A DNA stretch of 52,900 nucleotides, taken from positions 1 to 52,900 of the forward strand of contig JBOFIR010000024.1 in assembly GCA_051650265.1 (NCBI GenBank), read 5' to 3'. The notes below the pieces were generated by a model that was given only the letters and a program-made list of their open reading frames with translations, was not told the DNA's origin and ran no database searches. This DNA is from JBOFEH01 sp051650265. GTDB lineage: Bacteria; Bacillota; Clostridia; Lachnospirales; Cellulosilyticaceae. The translations under genes and the position numbers were made by a program. Numbering within the stretch: the first letter of the stretch is position 1; each line of letters opens with the position of its first letter. Below, one piece after another: positions 8,365 to 15,589 of the stretch.

Positions 8365-11115
8365 GTGATCAAAACAGTCGGTAATCATCCTTACGAACGT
8401 TATGAGATGAGTAATGTTCATAAGAAAGAAATAGAAAAAAATACTCAGATGAGAGAAAATAGCCCCAAATGCAAGGATTTGAAGGAAAAACAGGTGTATG
8501 AACAGTTCCTTTTTCAATATAAAGCAACAGATGGTGAGGAATTCACTACCAAAGGTGAGTGGGAGAAATTCGTAGAAAAATTTTCTAATAAGGAAGAAAT
8601 TTGCGGGAAACTATTTGCAAGTGGGTATACGCTAGAGGATCAAACGTCACAGGAATTCATGTACCACACGTATGCGCAAGAAAGCATCAAAGATCAGGGA
8701 AATCAAGTTAATCAGAGTGTTAAACAAAAGATTGAGAAGGTACAAGAAAGAAATGACAGTATGTACTATTACGGAGTACAACATCAAGGAACGATTACCC
8801 TCAATGACTTGTATAAATGGAGTTATAGTGGAGGAAATGCTAAGAGTACCAAGTCATATAGTAAACCGCAGATGCAAGGCATCTTAGGAATGAATGGGCT
8901 AGATGCTTCGCAGGGGAATATGCAAGCAGTTGAAAAATTGCTTGGATTGGGGCTGGAAGTTACGCCATCTCATGTGACCAAGATCCAAAACCTAGAAACA
9001 GCAGTCAATGGACTAGAGCAATATGAGACAGATCAGAAAAAACTTGAGGAAACAACCCCTTTGCTAGAAGATGAGAAAATCCTTTATACAGACAAGGATA
9101 TTCAAGATATCATAGATGATCTCAAAAAAGTAGATGATCAGACAATAGGACAGGTGATTGGAGAAGGAAAGGATGTCACCATTGGCAATCTGAGAGAGAC
9201 CCTTCATAAGAATACAGAGAAAGCACTAGGTACGCAGCAGCATGCCAAAGTGAGCCAAGAGTCACCTGTGTCACCACAAGATCAGCCAGATATGATCAAG
9301 GAACAAGTCAAAGAGATTCGAGCGAAGCTCAATGTAGAGACAGCTCAGAAGATAAGTGAAAAAATGCCTTTAGAAAGTACGCAGCTTTCAGAGGTAGCAA
9401 AGGCACTGACAGAGACTGTAGAAGTACAAGCAGAGGGGGGACTAAAGGCTGCAGAAGTGCCGATAACACCTGAAAATAAAGCCCAGGTGGTACAGGTAAT
9501 AGATGCAGTGGTGGCAATGGGGCGTCAAAAAGCAATAGGAATCAAGATGCAGCATGAAGATGAGGCTGTGACGGTAGAGCAAGTTCATCAGGCTGTAATC
9601 GCTTATGAGGAACAGGCGCTTGAGCCTGAGAAGCGGTTCGGCGAGACAATTGGACGTGTAGAAGGTCAGATTGAGGCCTTTTTGGAAACACATGATGTGA
9701 CGGTAACACCTGAACAAATAGATGCAGCAAAAGCACTGATTTTGCAAGAATTGCCACTCACCAAAGAAAACCTAGATGCTATGAAGCCTGTTGTATTGCA
9801 AATGAATACATTTCTGGAAGAAATGACACCGGCTCGAATTGCTAGCTTTATTAAAGAAGGGATGAATCCTTATGAAGCATCTATAGGTAGCTTGATGGAG
9901 AGTCTAGCAGCTGAGCGCTTGCCGAAACTCAAAGAGAGTTTAGGAGAGGCCATCTATGCGCTAGAATCCAAGGGTAAAATAGATGCGAATCAAAAGCAAA
10001 GCTTGGTAGGTGCATATCGGATCTTAGCAGGGGTAGAAGCACATAAGTTTGAGGTAGCAGGCTATTTGTACAAAAATCAGTTGCCACTTACTATGGCAAG
10101 GTTAGAAGAAGCACTTAGGTATTCACAGAAGGAAGAACATGTTGCAGTGCAGGTGGATGATACATTTGGGATGCTAGAAGAAGTGAAGTATACCAAAAAA
10201 ACAGCAAGGATCATGATGGAAGAAGCAAAAGATCAGCAAACCCATGTGGTTGATTATCTTAAAGTATTAGAGCAGCTACAGATTCCGCTAGAGAATGATG
10301 AAGAGGTGGCAGATTATGCACAGCTTAGTCAAAGGATCTATCCTTTCTTAAAGAAAGAATTGAAGACAAAACTAGAAGGATTCAAGGGAATAGATACTTT
10401 ACCAGAAAGCTTTAAGGAGAAGATGGCCGTAGCAAAGAAAGTAGGTCCAGAAGTGATTCAAACTTTGGAAAAGCATCAGGTACCTGTGACATTAAATCAT
10501 ATCTACTGGATGCAACGTTTGATAGATGATCCGGAGCTTTATCAAAAGTTTTTAATTGCTGAGCAGAAGGAAGCCAAAGCTTTTCCGAAGGATTTGGAAT
10601 CGCATGAGAAGCAGATGGATGAGGTATACCAAGAAGCCAAGGATGCTAAGGAAACAGCAATGGCATCTGGTGACTTGACCAATTATAAGCAACACAAGCA
10701 ATTTGAAGAGTTGATCACCCTTCAAAAGCAGTTGATGGATAAGGAAGGCCTTTATCAAATTCCTTTTATCATAGAGGGTGAACGCAAGATGGTACAACTC
10801 TACATCAAAGAGAATGCACATAAGAAAGCTGAAGATCCAGGACGCATCAAGATTGCGATCAGCTATGACACGAAGCGCCTAGGTGAAGTGAATGCTTACT
10901 TGGAGATCACTGATCAAGAAATGAAATATGAGGTATTTGGCCAAAACAAAAAAGCAACCCAGGAACTACGGGGGCAAGATCATAAACTGAAGGCACTACT
11001 CGAACAAATAGGTTATGTCTTATTGGAAGGGAATTACCAAACAGATGCCAAGAAAGCAACTGTAGTGGATCCGATGCCTAGACGCGGTGATAGTGAATTT
11101 GAAGCTATGGTATAA
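8365..11115 (+). CDS. Large helical-repeat protein with FliK-like C-terminus, flagellar context
   Basis: A 916-residue acidic, glutamine- and lysine-rich soluble protein, mostly helical. A motif of the form (L/V)-P-(L/V/I)-T-x-E-x-(L/I) recurs at about 197, 365, 446, 463, 573, 639 and 706, each followed by a helix; examples are ELPLTKENLDAM, NQLPLTMARLEE and HQVPVTLNHIYWM. The last 110 residues (IKIAISYDTKRLGEVNAYLE, then a conserved L-x-x-L-L-x-x-G-Y) look like the FliK hook-length-control C-terminal domain, with LGEV matching the LG-x-V core. It may correspond to the clostridial DUF6240 group (from memory, unverified). GTG start with GCGAGGTGA upstream. It heads an operon with FliS-like and flagellin genes, so a flagellar export or assembly role is likely. 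Confidence 0.8.
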   Translation: MIKTVGNHPYERYEMSNVHKKEIEKNTQMRENSPKCKDLKEKQVYEQFLFQYKATDGEEFTTKGEWEKFVEKFSNKEEICGKLFASGYTLEDQTSQEFMYHTYAQESIKDQGNQVNQSVKQKIEKVQERNDSMYYYGVQHQGTITLNDLYKWSYSGGNAKSTKSYSKPQMQGILGMNGLDASQGNMQAVEKLLGLGLEVTPSHVTKIQNLETAVNGLEQYETDQKKLEETTPLLEDEKILYTDKDIQDIIDDLKKVDDQTIGQVIGEGKDVTIGNLRETLHKNTEKALGTQQHAKVSQESPVSPQDQPDMIKEQVKEIRAKLNVETAQKISEKMPLESTQLSEVAKALTETVEVQAEGGLKAAEVPITPENKAQVVQVIDAVVAMGRQKAIGIKMQHEDEAVTVEQVHQAVIAYEEQALEPEKRFGETIGRVEGQIEAFLETHDVTVTPEQIDAAKALILQELPLTKENLDAMKPVVLQMNTFLEEMTPARIASFIKEGMNPYEASIGSLMESLAAERLPKLKESLGEAIYALESKGKIDANQKQSLVGAYRILAGVEAHKFEVAGYLYKNQLPLTMARLEEALRYSQKEEHVAVQVDDTFGMLEEVKYTKKTARIMMEEAKDQQTHVVDYLKVLEQLQIPLENDEEVADYAQLSQRIYPFLKKELKTKLEGFKGIDTLPESFKEKMAVAKKVGPEVIQTLEKHQVPVTLNHIYWMQRLIDDPELYQKFLIAEQKEAKAFPKDLESHEKQMDEVYQEAKDAKETAMASGDLTNYKQHKQFEELITLQKQLMDKEGLYQIPFIIEGERKMVQLYIKENAHKKAEDPGRIKIAISYDTKRLGEVNAYLEITDQEMKYEVFGQNKKATQELRGQDHKLKALLEQIGYVLLEGNYQTDAKKATVVDPMPRRGDSEFEAMV

Positions 11116-11127
11116 AGAGGTGAGCTG

Positions 11128-11241
11128 ATGAAAGAAGAGCCTAAGAAAGTAGATGAAAAAATCTTACGTGTGGTGGAGCAGTTTGTTGGTTATTTTGAGA
11201 TTGTAGATAAAAATCAAGAAGAAGAGGATGAAACTGTATGA
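11128..11241 (+). CDS. 37-residue acidic small protein coupled to the FliS-like gene
   Basis: This short frame begins at ATG 11128 with AGAGGTGAGCTG upstream and encodes 37 residues with the core DEKILRVVEQFVGYFEIVDK, an amphipathic helix followed by an acidic tail. Its TGA (11239-11241) overlaps the ATG of the FliS-like gene as ATGA, a typical translational-coupling arrangement. It lies 12 bases after the stop of the large protein. No family is recognised. Position suggests a small flagellar accessory or a coupling leader. Confidence 0.55.
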   Translation: MKEEPKKVDEKILRVVEQFVGYFEIVDKNQEEEDETV

Positions 11242-11678
11242 TGACAGCAGCAACGATAGCACATGCATCCCAAATAGAATTACTTTGCCTGACTTATGAG
11301 CTGTTCTTAGAAGACATAGAGCAAGCATTAGCCTGTAGGGGAGAGGTCAGAAAGAAGCGTATTGCTCATGGCCGAGAAGTACTCCTTCAGCTTGTAGAAA
11401 GTCTAAACTTTGAGGAACAGATCGCAAAAGAACTTTTTCAGATGTATATCTATATCCAAAATATTCTTATTAATGAGCTGGAAAAAGACGATAAATTAGA
11501 TGAGGTGAGGCGTCTGATGCGTACCATTTATGAGGGGTATGCACAGCTAATGAATCAGCAGGTAGATGCACTACCTGTGATGAATAATGCCGAAAATATC
11601 TACGTGGGAATGACTTATGGAAAGGGATATCTGAGTGAACTCGTGGTTGGAAATAGCCAAAGGGGCTTTAAAGCATAA
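11238..11678 (+). CDS. fliS: FliS-like flagellin export chaperone
   Basis: A 146-residue all-helical protein matching FliS in plan: an early helix with ASQIELLCLTYELFLEDIEQAL (the family has T-a-s-p-x-x-L-i-x-m-L-Y-d), then RIAHGREVLLQLVESLNF and ELFQMYIYIQNILINELEKDDKLDEVRRLM. FliS binds the C-terminal helices of flagellin in the cytosol and prevents early polymerisation. The C-terminal 30 residues (ending GFKA, with YVGMTYGKGYL) extend beyond classic FliS. The start may be either ATG 11238 or 11241. Flagellin is the next gene, which is the normal client. Similarity is divergent, so the call rests on both fold pattern and context. Confidence 0.75.
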   Translation: MMTAATIAHASQIELLCLTYELFLEDIEQALACRGEVRKKRIAHGREVLLQLVESLNFEEQIAKELFQMYIYIQNILINELEKDDKLDEVRRLMRTIYEGYAQLMNQQVDALPVMNNAENIYVGMTYGKGYLSELVVGNSQRGFKA

Positions 11679-11701
11679 ATTAAATAAAAGGATGTGAAGG
11701 T

Positions 11702-12520
11702 GTGAGAATCAATCATAATATACCAGCGCTCAATACGCTTAATCAATTGGAAAAAGTAAATAACAAAACAGCTAAAGCTATGGAACGCTTATCTTCTGGA
11801 TTACGTATTAATAGTGCAGCAGACGATGCAGCTGGCCTTGCTATTGCAAATAAGATGGATGCACAGGTAAAGGGGCTAAGACAGGCCAATCGTAATGCCA
11901 TGGATGGAATATCTTTGGTACAAACTGCAGAGGGAGCACTCAATGAAGTGCATGCCATGCTTGGGCGTATGAGGGAGCTATCTGTACAAGCAGCCAATGG
12001 TACAAGTTCAGATGAAGATCGTGAAAAAATTCAGGAAGAAATCAATGCTTTAATAGAAGAGATTGATGGGATCTCTGAAAGAACACAGTTCAACGAGATG
12101 TCTTTGTTTAGTGGACCAGGAGATACCAATATTACATTGCAAATTGGAGCTAATGCAAATCAAAATATGACGATTGGTATTGCTCAAATGGATACAACAG
12201 AGCTAGGGATCAATACACTTAGTGTGGGTACTCAAGTGGATGCAGATACTGCGATTACAACAGTAGATAATGCAATAGAGGCAATATCAAGACAGCGATC
12301 ATTATTAGGTGCTTCTCAGAATCGTCTAGAGCATACTGTGAATAATCTCTCTGTCAGTGAAGAGAATCTTACATCTTCTATGTCACGTATACAAGATGCA
12401 GATATGGCACAGGAAATGGCAACTTTTACACAACAGAATGTGCTTGCTCAAGCAGCAAATTCTATGTTGGCACAGGCTAATCAGATTCCACAACAAGTAC
12501 TTCAATTACTACAAAGATAA
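11702..12520 (+). CDS. hag: Flagellin
   Basis: A 272-residue flagellin made only of the conserved D0/D1 ends: N-terminal MRINHNIPALNTLNQL and LSSGLRINSAADDAAGLAIA, C-terminal NRLEHTVNNL and ending QANQIPQQVLQLLQR. The variable D2/D3 region is almost absent, so filaments should be thin, as with Bacillus Hag. The segment GRMRELSVQAANGT corresponds to the region recognised by TLR5 in other flagellins. GTG start at 11702 after AAAAGGATGTGAAG. It is the last gene of the unit and is followed by a terminator; it would be exported through the flagellar type III apparatus, which is not in this window. Confidence 0.97.
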   Translation: MRINHNIPALNTLNQLEKVNNKTAKAMERLSSGLRINSAADDAAGLAIANKMDAQVKGLRQANRNAMDGISLVQTAEGALNEVHAMLGRMRELSVQAANGTSSDEDREKIQEEINALIEEIDGISERTQFNEMSLFSGPGDTNITLQIGANANQNMTIGIAQMDTTELGINTLSVGTQVDADTAITTVDNAIEAISRQRSLLGASQNRLEHTVNNLSVSEENLTSSMSRIQDADMAQEMATFTQQNVLAQAANSMLAQANQIPQQVLQLLQR

Positions 12521-12568
12521 TAAAACAGGCTGGAGTGTGGTAGACTATACTCTAGCTTGTTTTATTAT
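12517..12568 (+). terminator. Terminator after flagellin gene
   Basis: A long imperfect hairpin: ATAATAAAACAGGCTGGAGT (12517-12536) pairs with ACTCTAGCTTGTTTTATTAT (12549-12568), using two G-T pairs and a 12-base loop. It overlaps the stop codon. The U-tract is inside the 3' arm, so strength is less certain than for others here. Confidence 0.7.
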
Positions 12569-12659
12569 GTAGAACTTAATAAAATATCTATACGCATGAT
12601 GTATGATAGAATACAAAGACCAAATCATCCAATAGGATAGTAAAGAAAGGAAAAAGAAT

Positions 12660-13826
12660 ATGGAACATATGAAAAAATATAGAGAGGAGATCAGAAGAGG
12701 TGCTTTTTGGGTTTTTGTCGGGACACTACTTTTTATCACTTATCAACTGGTACAAAACGGTACGTTTGTTTTGGGTAGTATAGGCAATGTAATAGCACAC
12801 TTCGTAGATGTGATCTCACCTATATTGTGGGCATTCGCTCTAGCATATCTCTTGTATTATCCTGTACGAGGGATACAAAAACTCTTGATCAAAGGGTATG
12901 AGAAACTAGCAAAAAAAGAATTAGGTGCAAGAGGTTATGGAACAACAAGAGTATTGAGTATTGTCATTGTGCTATTTATTGTCATCTACTTGATCAAACT
13001 CATGATTCTATTTATCTTTCCGCCACTGATTGAAAATATTGAAAGTCTTATTCATGGATTACCAGCATTTAGTGAGCGTGTCAGTGTATGGCTTAATCAA
13101 CTTACTAATTTTGTCGGGACATTCCAGATTGATTGGAACCTTGTGTGGGATCGCTCTATTGAGATGATGAAATCTGCATTAGGTACAGGATTGCAACTGC
13201 TTGTGAGTTCACTCACGGCAGCTATTGGCAGTATTAGTTCCTTTGTTGTAGATTTTGTGGTGACTGTTATCTTAACGTTCTACTTCTTAAAAGACAAAGA
13301 AAAGATCTTTGCAGCACTTAATAAGTTCTTTACCATTATATTTAAAGAGAGCACATTGCATCATATCAAAGGATTCTTAAAGGACTTAGATGATGTAGTT
13401 GGTAAATTTTTGGTCGGTACAATCTTTGCATCGACAGTAGTAGGGATTATTTCTTCAGTGCTGATGCTCCTAATCAAACATCCTTTTGCAGTACTAGTGG
13501 GTGTTGTAGCGGGTATAACCAATGTAATCCCGTATGTAGGACCACTGATTGGTGCACTTCTCGCACTTGTATTGGGTATTTTCCAAAGTGTGCAGATTGG
13601 TGTATTAGGATTTGTATTACTCATTATCTATCAACAAATAGATGGAAACATCATACAACCAAAGATTGTAGGAGAGAGTGTTGGTGTTGCTCCGGTATGG
13701 ATTTTGATGTCAGTGTTGATAGGTGGAAGCTACTTCGGTGGGATTGGCATGATTATCTCAGTACCTATTGCAGCTTTGGTAAGTGTTTATATTGAAAGAA
13801 TCTATCAAAAAAAGATTAGAAGATAA
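12660..13826 (+). CDS. AI-2E family (PerM/YdbI-type) membrane transporter
   Basis: A 388-residue polytopic membrane protein with about seven to eight spans and the family C-terminal blocks NVIPYVGPLIGALLALVLG, QPKIVGESVGVAPVWI and GGSYFGGIGMIISVPIAALV. Members include putative autoinducer-2 exporters and Na+/H+ antiporter-like proteins, so the substrate cannot be set from sequence. The middle region (about 110-190) is an extracellular or soluble loop typical of the family. AGAAAGGAAA precedes the ATG. DUF2508 and BofA-like genes follow, but the 57-base gap leaves operon membership open. Confidence 0.9.
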   Translation: MEHMKKYREEIRRGAFWVFVGTLLFITYQLVQNGTFVLGSIGNVIAHFVDVISPILWAFALAYLLYYPVRGIQKLLIKGYEKLAKKELGARGYGTTRVLSIVIVLFIVIYLIKLMILFIFPPLIENIESLIHGLPAFSERVSVWLNQLTNFVGTFQIDWNLVWDRSIEMMKSALGTGLQLLVSSLTAAIGSISSFVVDFVVTVILTFYFLKDKEKIFAALNKFFTIIFKESTLHHIKGFLKDLDDVVGKFLVGTIFASTVVGIISSVLMLLIKHPFAVLVGVVAGITNVIPYVGPLIGALLALVLGIFQSVQIGVLGFVLLIIYQQIDGNIIQPKIVGESVGVAPVWILMSVLIGGSYFGGIGMIISVPIAALVSVYIERIYQKKIRR

Positions 13827-13883
13827 ATGTATAGATAGGTGTATAAATAGGAGATACTCCCCCTATAGTGAGGAGGAGAAACG

Positions 13884-14117
13884 ATGAAAAAAAAAGCTTA
13901 TCGTGAACAATTACAAAAGCAAAAAGAAGAAGCAGACATTTTGGCAAGAGAGGTCAACTTGGTACAAAATGAGATGGCTGCAACGATGAATAACTTTTCT
14001 GGAACGACTGATCCAGAGCTTTTAGAATATTATACCTACTATTACAAAGCAAATGAGATCAAGCATGGTTATTTACTCAGGAAACTGAAGCAAATCTATT
14101 ATGCAAAGGTCAAGTAA
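13884..14117 (+). CDS. DUF2508 (YaaL-like) small protein
   Basis: A 77-residue basic helical protein. The pattern TDPELLEYYTYYYKANEIKH fits DUF2508, whose Bacillus member YaaL sits beside bofA near recR. Function is unknown. GAGGAGGAG precedes the ATG. The next gene is a BofA-like protein, the same pairing as in Bacillus, which supports both calls; recR itself is not present here. Confidence 0.7.
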   Translation: MKKKAYREQLQKQKEEADILAREVNLVQNEMAATMNNFSGTTDPELLEYYTYYYKANEIKHGYLLRKLKQIYYAKVK

Positions 14118-14131
14118 ATATTAAGCATGAG

Positions 14132-14182
14132 ATCCCCCCTCCTTGCGTACATTAGTTAGAGAAGTACAAATGGAGGGGGGAT
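14132..14182 (+). promoter_or_regulatory. Hairpin masking the bofA-like ribosome-binding site
   Basis: ATCCCCCCTCC (14132-14142) is the exact reverse complement of GGAGGGGGGAT (14172-14182). The second arm is the Shine-Dalgarno sequence of the gene starting at 14186. Inside the 29-base loop, two GTAC palindromes could pair and extend the structure. In RNA this 11-bp, very G+C-rich stem would hide the ribosome-binding site, predicting low or conditional translation. Confidence 0.7.
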
Positions 14183-14185
14183 TGT

Positions 14186-14440
14186 ATGTTTGGGATTCAT
14201 CCTGCAATTTTGAGTGGGCTAGGGATCTGCATGGTGCTACTTATCTATACCATATGGGAAGAGTATGTGTTGAAATTTGTTACAAGAGGCGTATTTGGTA
14301 TATTAGTGATGTGGTTAGGCAATATGATTGTACCCTCAGCGTATCTTTTGGAGTGGAATTTTGTACATATTTTAATAGCAGTTGTGTTTGGCATCCCAGG
14401 AACAATTGGTATGTTTTTGGTACGTTATTTTATGACGTAA
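14186..14440 (+). CDS. bofA: BofA-like protein (pro-sigma-K processing regulator family)
   Basis: An 84-residue integral membrane protein with two to three spans and the C-terminal signature GIPGTIGMFLVRYFM, matching the family GIPG-x3-L ending. In Bacillus, BofA sits in the forespore outer membrane with SpoIVFA and holds back the protease SpoIVFB until the forespore signals, delaying sigma-K maturation. The N-terminal half is divergent. The very strong site GGAGGGGGG is embedded in an inverted repeat. It follows the DUF2508 gene as in Bacillus, supporting the family call and suggesting the organism sporulates. Confidence 0.75.
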   Translation: MFGIHPAILSGLGICMVLLIYTIWEEYVLKFVTRGVFGILVMWLGNMIVPSAYLLEWNFVHILIAVVFGIPGTIGMFLVRYFMT

Positions 14441-14444
14441 TAGA

Positions 14445-14670
14445 TTATTCACAGAGACCTGTGTAAATTGTGGATTAAATGTTAATAGAATATGTGTATA
14501 AAAGAAATCTTATCAACAAATTGTGGATTAAAAGGATTTAATTATAGAAAAAGAGAAAAAACAATACAAAATAAGTAAAATATAAAGAAAATATTGACAT
14601 ATATGGACAAGAGATGTTAGAATGATTGTGGATATAGTTGTGGATGAATTATTCACATCTATGTGTACAA
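14445..14670. other. Cluster of DnaA-box-like sequences with AT-rich core
   Basis: This gap (14441-14783, 343 bases) has no gene. Three 9-mers match TTATNCACA exactly: 14445-14453 (+), 14493-14501 (-), 14649-14657 (+). Six more differ by one base from TTATNCACA: 14469-14477 (-), 14510-14518 (+), 14522-14530 (-), 14627-14635 (-), 14639-14647 (-), 14662-14670 (-). They form two groups with 10-13-base steps (14510/14522 and 14627/14639/14649/14662) around an almost pure A/T stretch (14531-14595). This is the layout of a DnaA-binding origin or DnaA-titrating site. No dnaA or dnaN gene is nearby and both flanking genes point the same way. Confidence 0.6.
14594..14623 (+). promoter_or_regulatory. 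Sigma-A-type promoter inside the DnaA-box cluster
   Basis: TTGACA (14594-14599), 18 bases, TAGAAT (14618-14623). A transcript would start near 14630, pass through four DnaA-like boxes and a terminator at 14700, and reach the gene at 14784. DnaA binding could thus affect this promoter. Confidence 0.55.
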
Positions 14671-14699
14671 TTGATTTAACTTATATCAATCCTGTCCTT

Positions 14700-14723
14700 G
14701 GCCACGCGAGTGGTCTTTTTTTT
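14700..14723 (+). terminator. Terminator or attenuator hairpin with GNRA loop
   Basis: GGCCAC-GCGA-GTGGTC (14700-14715, one G-T pair, GCGA tetraloop) followed by eight T. It lies 60 bases before the next start codon and downstream of the promoter at 14594, so it is either an attenuator of that gene or a stop for read-through. Confidence 0.7.
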
Positions 14724-14783
14724 ATGTATAAATCTTCCTATTTTTGTATACACTAAAACAAAAACAAATTTAGGAGGATCTAG

Positions 14784-15482
14784 ATGGATTTACTGTCCTG
14801 GGTAAAACAATACGGTGAATATATTAAAAAAAATCCTTATGTCTATGAATTACAAAAGCAAGGGATTGATCTGTTTGCAAAATTTCTTGAACAGAATGAA
14901 TATAGGAAAGCAAAGACCTTACTTACATCAGATACAGCAGAGCATTTTCTAGTTTATTGGATTCCTAAAGTAAAAAAATACTTAACTGAAATTGAGGCGT
15001 ATAATATTGTCTATACCCTACAAGATATAAGTACTTATATTTGGAATGGACAAGCTCAGGAGGAGACTTTAGAAGTACCTCTTATATTGGAGCAGTATGG
15101 CAAAGAGTATATGAGGCTCTACAAAGCTAGGCGCATGATTAATGAATTGGTAGGTGATCCGGTTATTGCCACCAAGCCGTTGACGATCGACCTTGCCACA
15201 TACAAAGAGTACAAGAGCAAGCAAACAAAGAAAGATAATATGAGCCTTTATGAAACAGGTTGGTTTAGAGTAGATGAAGTGCACAAAGATGGTTATATTT
15301 CCTTACACAAATTCGATACAGATAAATATTTTAGGGTACTTTTTGCCCCACACCTACTGGCGTATTTCAAGCCAGGTGATGTCCTTCAAATTACACTGAA
15401 AAAGCGGATTTTCTTTGTTTATTGGGAGTTGTCAGAGATCAAAGGATTTTATTTACAAGAAGTGGTAAATTATATTAATTAG
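14784..15482 (+). CDS. Uncharacterised 232-residue protein
   Basis: I do not recognise this family. It is soluble, rich in tyrosine and lysine, helical in the first 140 residues and beta-rich toward the end (TGWFRVDEVHKDGYISLHKF, then FRVLFAPHLLAYFKPGDVLQI). No catalytic motif, signal peptide or membrane span is seen. TAGGAGG lies seven bases before the ATG. Upstream are a promoter, a terminator-like hairpin and the DnaA-box cluster; downstream is a separate promoter for the M1-like gene. Conditional expression through the hairpin is possible but unproven. Confidence 0.75.
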   Translation: MDLLSWVKQYGEYIKKNPYVYELQKQGIDLFAKFLEQNEYRKAKTLLTSDTAEHFLVYWIPKVKKYLTEIEAYNIVYTLQDISTYIWNGQAQEETLEVPLILEQYGKEYMRLYKARRMINELVGDPVIATKPLTIDLATYKEYKSKQTKKDNMSLYETGWFRVDEVHKDGYISLHKFDTDKYFRVLFAPHLLAYFKPGDVLQITLKKRIFFVYWELSEIKGFYLQEVVNYIN

Positions 15483-15511
15483 AACAATTTGGTAAAATGT
15501 ATAACAATTTC

Positions 15512-15540
15512 TTTAAATACAGGATATAATTAGATATAAT
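15512..15540 (+). promoter_or_regulatory. Possible sigma-A promoter of the M1-like gene
   Basis: TTTAAA (15512-15517), 17 bases, TATAAT (15535-15540), in an A/T-rich gap. A second TATAAT lies at 15525-15530. The -35 is weak. Confidence 0.4.
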
Positions 15541-15589
15541 GACAATAAGGAATAAGGTTTCATGATATCAATTATAGGGGTGTTTGCAC

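Noticed and set aside
14143..14466. A 107-codon frame overlapping the bofA-like gene in another frame.
   Set aside because: It starts within the inverted repeat without its own ribosome-binding site and its protein has no membrane or family pattern, whereas the 84-residue frame has a strong site and the BofA GIPG signature.
14441..14783. Reading the DnaA-box cluster as the proven chromosomal origin.
   Set aside because: No dnaA, dnaN or rpmH in the window and no switch in gene direction at this point; kept only as a candidate DnaA-binding region.
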